Positions 59,569-64,000 of a stretch of DNA of 64,000 nt are shown here, one piece after another. The stretch lies in the NCBI RefSeq assembly GCF_030812875.1, contig NZ_JAUSTN010000001.1:1-64000 (forward strand). The letters are read 5' to 3'. This DNA comes from Peptoniphilus_B koenoeneniae. Lineage in GTDB: Bacteria > Bacillota > Clostridia > Tissierellales > Peptoniphilaceae. Within the stretch, counting starts at the first letter, position 1. Every line of letters begins with the position of its first letter. A program made the position numbers and the translations under genes. A model generated the notes under the pieces. It ran no database searches, had not been told where the DNA came from, and saw nothing but the letters and a program-made list of their open reading frames with translations.

Positions 59569-60564
59569 ATGGCAACGATATTAGGTTCAATAATAGTTTT
59601 TCTTTTGGTTGTATTACTGCATGAAGGAGGACATTTTATGGCGGCAAAAGCTTCCGACATAAAAGTTAACGAGTTTGCAGTGGGCATGGGTCCCAAAATA
59701 TTTCAAAAGAAAAAAGGAGAAACTTTATACACTTTAAGAGCGATTCCTATGGGAGGATATTGTGCAATGGAAGGCGAAGATTCCCATAGCCAAGATTCCA
59801 GATCTTTTGGAAGTGCCCCTGTTTATAAGAGAATGATAGTTGTAGTTGCAGGTGCTTTTATGAATTTTGTCTTAGCTATTGTAATTTTTACAATAACAAG
59901 TTTATTTTTAGGAGTTCAAACCACGCAAGTTGCAAGTCTTATGGATAATATGCCTGCAAAATCTGCAGGAATTATGCCGGGAGATAGGATTGTAAGCATA
60001 GACAACAAAGAAACGAAAACTTTTGCGGAGATAATCGACGCTATAAATGATTCAAAAAATGATCAGGTGGAAGTTAAAGTCCTTAGTGATGGTATAGATA
60101 AAGAATTTAAAGTTAATACTTTTAAAGACAAAGAAGGAAGAAAGTTAATAGGTTTTACGCCAATTATTAAAAGAAGTTTATTAACTTCTATTTCTGCAGG
60201 TTTTAAAACTACTTTTCAAGTGGTTGAGGGTGTTTTCAAGGCACTTGCTATGTTAATTACAGGAAAAGCTGGACTTAATAATTTATCAGGACCCATTGGA
60301 GTTATAAAAACTATAGGAAAAAGCACTAAACAAGGTATTATATCCCTTTTATTTATAACGGGACTTATAAGTGCAAACTTAGGAGTTATAAATTTGCTTC
60401 CAATACCGGCTCTTGACGGAGGAAAGTTTGTTTTATTACTTGTAGAAGCCATAAGAAAAAAACCGGTAAATGAAAAATTTGAAACTTTTATAAATTTAGC
60501 AGGTTTTGTATTTTTAATCGGTCTTATGATTTTTATTACAGTATTTGTAGATTTAAGAAGGTAA
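59569..60564 (+). CDS. rseP: site-2 intramembrane metalloprotease RseP/RasP
   Basis: Membrane protease of 331 residues. Zinc motif HEGGHF in the first helix, a single PDZ domain (about 110-190: AGIMPGDRIVSIDNKE), and the third-ligand motif NLLPIPALDGGK. Cuts signal peptides and anti-sigma factors within the membrane; the substrates here are unknown. No partner sigma/anti-sigma pair is in the window. Confidence 0.95.
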   Translation: MATILGSIIVFLLVVLLHEGGHFMAAKASDIKVNEFAVGMGPKIFQKKKGETLYTLRAIPMGGYCAMEGEDSHSQDSRSFGSAPVYKRMIVVVAGAFMNFVLAIVIFTITSLFLGVQTTQVASLMDNMPAKSAGIMPGDRIVSIDNKETKTFAEIIDAINDSKNDQVEVKVLSDGIDKEFKVNTFKDKEGRKLIGFTPIIKRSLLTSISAGFKTTFQVVEGVFKALAMLITGKAGLNNLSGPIGVIKTIGKSTKQGIISLLFITGLISANLGVINLLPIPALDGGKFVLLLVEAIRKKPVNEKFETFINLAGFVFLIGLMIFITVFVDLRR

Positions 60565-60567
60565 AAA

Positions 60568-61623
60568 ATGTTTGAAAGAAAAAAGACGAGATTGATTCAC
60601 GTAGGCAATGTTCCGATTGGAAATAAAAGCCCTATATCAATTCAATCAATGACAAATACAGATACTAAAAATGTAGAAGAAACTGTAAAACAAATACTTG
60701 AACTTGAAGAGGCAGGTTGTGACATAATAAGATTTGCAATTAATGACCTTGAAGATGCTCAAGCAATACCTAAAATAAAAGAAAAAATACACATTCCAAC
60801 AATAGCGGATATTCAATATGACTATAAACTTGCTCTTTTAGCGGCGAAATTTGGAATTGACGGAATGAGAATAAATCCAGGTAATATAGGAGAAAAGTGG
60901 AAGGTAAAAGAAGTTGTTGAATCCTGTAAGGATAAAGGAATTTCTATAAGAGTAGGAGTAAATTCAGGTTCTATAAAACAAAAATTTTTAGACGACTTTA
61001 AAGGAGTTAATGAAAATTCAATTTGTTACAGTGCCCTTGAAGAAGTTAATGAATTGGAAAGTTTGGGTTTTAAAGATATAAAAGTTTCTTTAAAAGCATC
61101 AAATGTAAAACTTATGATTGATTCTTACAGAAAATTTTCAAAACTTATTGATACTCCGCTACATTTAGGAGTAACAGAGGCGGGACCACCCAAGACAGGG
61201 TCGATAAAATCTGCAATTGGCATAGGAACTTTACTTGCAGAAGGAATAGGGGACACAATTCGTGTTTCGTTAACCTCAGATCCTATAGAAGAAGTTTATC
61301 TTGCAAAAGAAATTTTAAAATCTTTAGATCTTAGAAGAGACGGAATAGAAATAATTTCTTGCCCAACTTGTGGAAGAACTAAAATAGATTTAATTTCTCT
61401 TGTAAATGAAGCTGAAAAAAATTTTGGCAAAATAAATAAAAATATAAAAGTTGCCTTAATGGGTTGCAGAGTAAATGGACCGGGAGAGGCAAGAGAAGCA
61501 GATTTAGGAATTGCCGGAGGAAATGGAAAGGGAGTAATTTTTAAAAAAGGTCAAATTGTAAGAACAGTTGATGAAAATAAATTATTAGAAGCCCTTTTAG
61601 AAGAAATAGAAAAATTAAATTGA
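60568..61623 (+). CDS. ispG: 4-hydroxy-3-methylbut-2-en-1-yl diphosphate synthase IspG
   Basis: Fe-S enzyme of the MEP isoprenoid pathway; 351 residues. TIM-barrel start SPISIQSMTNTDTKNVEETV; the [4Fe-4S] ligands are in CPTCGRTKIDL and MGCRVNGPGEA. It shows that the cell uses the MEP route, so dxr must exist or be replaced, though it is not at its usual place in this operon. Depends on Fe-S assembly, as encoded at 10500-15398. Confidence 0.97.
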   Translation: MFERKKTRLIHVGNVPIGNKSPISIQSMTNTDTKNVEETVKQILELEEAGCDIIRFAINDLEDAQAIPKIKEKIHIPTIADIQYDYKLALLAAKFGIDGMRINPGNIGEKWKVKEVVESCKDKGISIRVGVNSGSIKQKFLDDFKGVNENSICYSALEEVNELESLGFKDIKVSLKASNVKLMIDSYRKFSKLIDTPLHLGVTEAGPPKTGSIKSAIGIGTLLAEGIGDTIRVSLTSDPIEEVYLAKEILKSLDLRRDGIEIISCPTCGRTKIDLISLVNEAEKNFGKINKNIKVALMGCRVNGPGEAREADLGIAGGNGKGVIFKKGQIVRTVDENKLLEALLEEIEKLN

Positions 61624-61633
61624 AATAAAATAT

Positions 61634-61680
61634 ATGCAGTGTCTTTTGATATAATATAGATAAAGACGCTGTATTTTTTT
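61634..61680 (+). terminator. terminator after ispG with a promoter in its loop
   Basis: A 13-pair stem (61634-61646 with 61662-61674, two wobble pairs) followed by T's. The 15-base loop holds TGATATAAT (61647-61655), a good extended -10 box for polC. Transcripts from it would start about where the 3' arm begins. Confidence 0.75.
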
Positions 61681-61706
61681 ATGAAAATTTAGAATAAGGA
61701 GAAACT

Positions 61707-64000
61707 GTGGTTAATTTAAAAAATATTTTAAATAAATTAAATTTAAAATTAAATATAGATGCTGAAGAAATAAAGTTAGGATCAATTAAATTTAATGAAG
61801 AAAAAATGGATTTAAACCTTGTTTTTTTTACAGGCTATGAATTGGATGAGAAAATAAAAAATGAAATAAGGGAAGCCTTAAAAGATTACTTAAAAGAAAT
61901 ACTAGTAAATGTTTATTTTGAAGTAAAAGAAATAAAAGAAATTGAAGATAAGGTATTTTCATTTTTAATTAAGAATTGCCCATCAATTCAAAGTTGGTTA
62001 AAAAAAGAAGATTTGAAAATTGATGAAGATTTAAAAACAATAAATTTAGAGGCTCCGGATAAAATTACTTATAAAGCTATCTTAAATAATGATGCTTTAA
62101 AAAGGCTTAATGATGAAGTTTTAAAAGATAATTATAAATTTCAATTAACTTTTAATGAAGAATTTAAAGAAGCTGAAGACTTATTAAATGATTATTATAA
62201 AGAATTGGAAAATATGGAAAAAGAGGCTTGCAAAAGTGTACAAGCAGCAAACCAAAATCTATCATTTAAAAAAACTGATAAGGAAATAATAAATACTTAC
62301 GGCAAAAAAACATCTGGTGAAGAAGTTTCAATTAATGATTTGTCATCTGAATTTACAAATGTAAAAATAAAAGGTTATATTTTCAAATTAGACAGTAAGG
62401 AAACAAAAAGTGGAAAAATTTTAGCAATGATTTATCTTACGGATTATTCCAATTCCATTGAATGTAAAGTATTTATTTCAAATAAAAAAGCTCAATCATT
62501 TTTTAATAGTTTTAAAGTAAATGATTATGTGGAAGTTTGTGGTAAATTTACTTTTGATAGCTTTTCAAAAACTGATGTAATAATGGTAAATTATATAAAA
62601 AAGCTTGAAAAGATTGAAAAGGAAGATAAATATAATAAAAAACGTGTTGAACTAAGACTTCATTCAAAAATGACCACTATGAGCGGAGTAACGGAATTTT
62701 CAAAATTTGCAAAAAAAGCTCAAGAATGGGGTCATCCTGCCATTGCCATAACAGATTTAACAGACGTTCAGGCCTTTCCAGAAGCAAGCGAGTTTGCAGA
62801 AAAAAACAATATAAAAATTTTATATGGATTAGATGGAAGAATGATAGAAGATGAAGGAAATATAGTTGATTATTACGAAAATCATGATTTTAACAATTCT
62901 TATGTTGTCTTTGACATTGAAACTACAGGTCTTTCGCCTTATAGGGATAAGATAACTGAAATAGGAGCTGTAAAAGTTGTAGATGGAGAAATTGTTGACA
63001 GATTTTCTCAGCTAATAAACCCTGAAAGAGAGATTCCTTTGACGGTTCAAAATTTAACAGGCCTTAGTAATGCTATGCTTGCTGATGAGCCCACAATAGA
63101 TAAGGTAATTTATGATTTTAAAAATTTTATTGAAGGATCAACTTTAGTAGCTCATAATGCTCAATTTGATATTTCTTTTATAAGAAGAGAGATGAATGAT
63201 AAAAATTTAAATTTTGATTATCCTGTTTTAGATACCTTATTTCTTTCAAGAGCGCTTTTAAAAGGCCAAAAAAGATTTAATCTATCTGCGATATCAAAAG
63301 TCCTCGGAGTTAGCCTTATAGGGGCGCACAGGGCCGTAAATGATGCTGAAGCAACAGCTCATGTGTTTATAAAATTATTAAGTCTTGCAGGAAATCCTAA
63401 AAGTTTTGAGGAAATAAATCTATTATTTAAAGATATAAAAAAAGGAGTTTTATTTCCTACATCAATGACAATTCTTATTAAAGATAAAGTAGGACTTAAA
63501 AATTTATATAAACTTGTAAGTCAATCTCATTTAAACTACTTTTCCAAAGAAGCGAAAATTCCAAAATCTCTTCTTAAATCTATGAGGCAAGGACTTTTAT
63601 ACGGTAGCGGAAATTCAGAATCTGATTTATGGCAGGCAATTTATTTTAAAAAGCCGCAAGAAGAAATTTTAAAAATAGCAGAATTTTATGATTACTTGGA
63701 AATTCAACCTATAGATAACAATATTAACTACATTGTTCAGGATAAACTTACAAAGGATGATTTAATAAATATAAATAAAGAAATTGTCCGAATAGGTAAA
63801 AAATTAAATAAAATTGTGGTTGCAGACAGCGATTCTTATTATTTAGATCAACATGAAGACTTAATCAGAAGAATTGTTTTAAATGGCAAACAAGGTCCAA
63901 CCAGGGAAGAAGAAAAAATTCCTCAAAAGCTATATTTTAGAACAAGCGATGAGATGATGGAGGAATTTAATTACTTGGGTGAGGAAAAAGAAAAAATAGT
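61707..64000 (+). CDS. polC: DNA polymerase III PolC-type, N-terminal part
   Basis: Replicative polymerase, cut by the window end after 764 codons (full proteins are about 1430). N-terminal domain (1-220), OB fold (about 228-305), first part of the PHP domain (about 313-395), 3'-5' exonuclease with D403-I-E405 in DIETTG, VAHNAQFDISFI and HRAVNDAEAT, then the second PHP part (TILIKDKVGLKNLYKLVSQ). The start is GTG 61707 with AAGGAGA upstream. The PHP metal ligands are partly lost: R317 for His in the HLH motif, S326 for Asp, and L351 for His in TDH. The exonuclease site looks intact. Confidence 0.95.
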   Translation, partial: MVNLKNILNKLNLKLNIDAEEIKLGSIKFNEEKMDLNLVFFTGYELDEKIKNEIREALKDYLKEILVNVYFEVKEIKEIEDKVFSFLIKNCPSIQSWLKKEDLKIDEDLKTINLEAPDKITYKAILNNDALKRLNDEVLKDNYKFQLTFNEEFKEAEDLLNDYYKELENMEKEACKSVQAANQNLSFKKTDKEIINTYGKKTSGEEVSINDLSSEFTNVKIKGYIFKLDSKETKSGKILAMIYLTDYSNSIECKVFISNKKAQSFFNSFKVNDYVEVCGKFTFDSFSKTDVIMVNYIKKLEKIEKEDKYNKKRVELRLHSKMTTMSGVTEFSKFAKKAQEWGHPAIAITDLTDVQAFPEASEFAEKNNIKILYGLDGRMIEDEGNIVDYYENHDFNNSYVVFDIETTGLSPYRDKITEIGAVKVVDGEIVDRFSQLINPEREIPLTVQNLTGLSNAMLADEPTIDKVIYDFKNFIEGSTLVAHNAQFDISFIRREMNDKNLNFDYPVLDTLFLSRALLKGQKRFNLSAISKVLGVSLIGAHRAVNDAEATAHVFIKLLSLAGNPKSFEEINLLFKDIKKGVLFPTSMTILIKDKVGLKNLYKLVSQSHLNYFSKEAKIPKSLLKSMRQGLLYGSGNSESDLWQAIYFKKPQEEILKIAEFYDYLEIQPIDNNINYIVQDKLTKDDLININKEIVRIGKKLNKIVVADSDSYYLDQHEDLIRRIVLNGKQGPTREEEKIPQKLYFRTSDEMMEEFNYLGEEKEKI

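Overview
The window reads as chromosome of a low-GC, AT-rich Gram-positive anaerobe. The gene set (SUF operon, MocR-type PdxR with PdxS, IreB-RuvX-DUF1292 cluster, PrsA lipoprotein, PolC, lantibiotic-type ABC/two-component operon, CheY-OmpR regulators) and the very A/T-rich codon use fit a Firmicutes cocci lineage such as Peptoniphilaceae (Tissierellia). The genus is an inference from content, not from a database match.

Layout. 1-1138: the 3' part of a 5S rRNA, then eleven tRNAs and a terminator. 1192-3613: two secreted proteins of unknown function and a gene-free stretch full of stem-loop repeats. 3614-10424: two adjacent two-component systems; the second regulator heads an operon with a lantibiotic-immunity-type ABC transporter, its own histidine kinase and a YwaF/TMEM164-like membrane protein. 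10452-18143: sufCBDSU, an Rrf2 regulator, a second (IscS/NifS-type) cysteine desulfurase and an AI-2E-family permease. 18140-26489: alaS, ireB, ruvX, DUF1292, fur-like gene, RNase J, trmR, a U32 protein (trhP) and udk. 26486-28863: pdxR and pdxS, divergent, without pdxT. 28880-29187: a second block of the same repeats, then an MraZ operator. 29194-39787: a trimmed dcw cluster, mraZ-rsmH-ftsL-pbp-mraY-murD-ftsW-murG-ftsQ-ftsZ. 39806-47241: nrdR, rarA, asnS, leuS, a PiT phosphate transporter and its DUF47 partner. 47389-55015: glmU-prs-pth-mfd-prsA. 55063-61623: rpsB-tsf-pyrH-frr-uppS-cdsA-rseP-ispG. 61634-64000: polC, cut by the window end.

Most genes are on the plus strand in tightly packed operons with 1-8 base overlaps; only pdxR is on the minus strand. 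Functions group into Fe-S assembly, tRNA charging and wobble-uridine modification, cell wall and division, translation, isoprenoid/undecaprenyl supply and DNA repair/replication. Promoters are recognisable as TTGACA-like -35 boxes with 17-base spacers (alaS, ftsZ, glmU, prsA, rpsB) or as extended -10 TGnTATAAT boxes with poor -35 regions.

The points that most deserve a second look are: a composite stem-loop repeat family at two intergenic sites 25 kb apart; a consensus promoter fired straight into a terminator ahead of alaS; a polC promoter lying inside a terminator loop; a possible autoregulatory leader ahead of rpsB; a PolC whose PHP metal-binding residues are lost; an IscR-like regulator with only three of the four cluster ligands; a chimeric codon pattern in the first secreted protein; and pathway genes missing from their usual places (pdxT, ftsA, dxr, iscU/mnmA).
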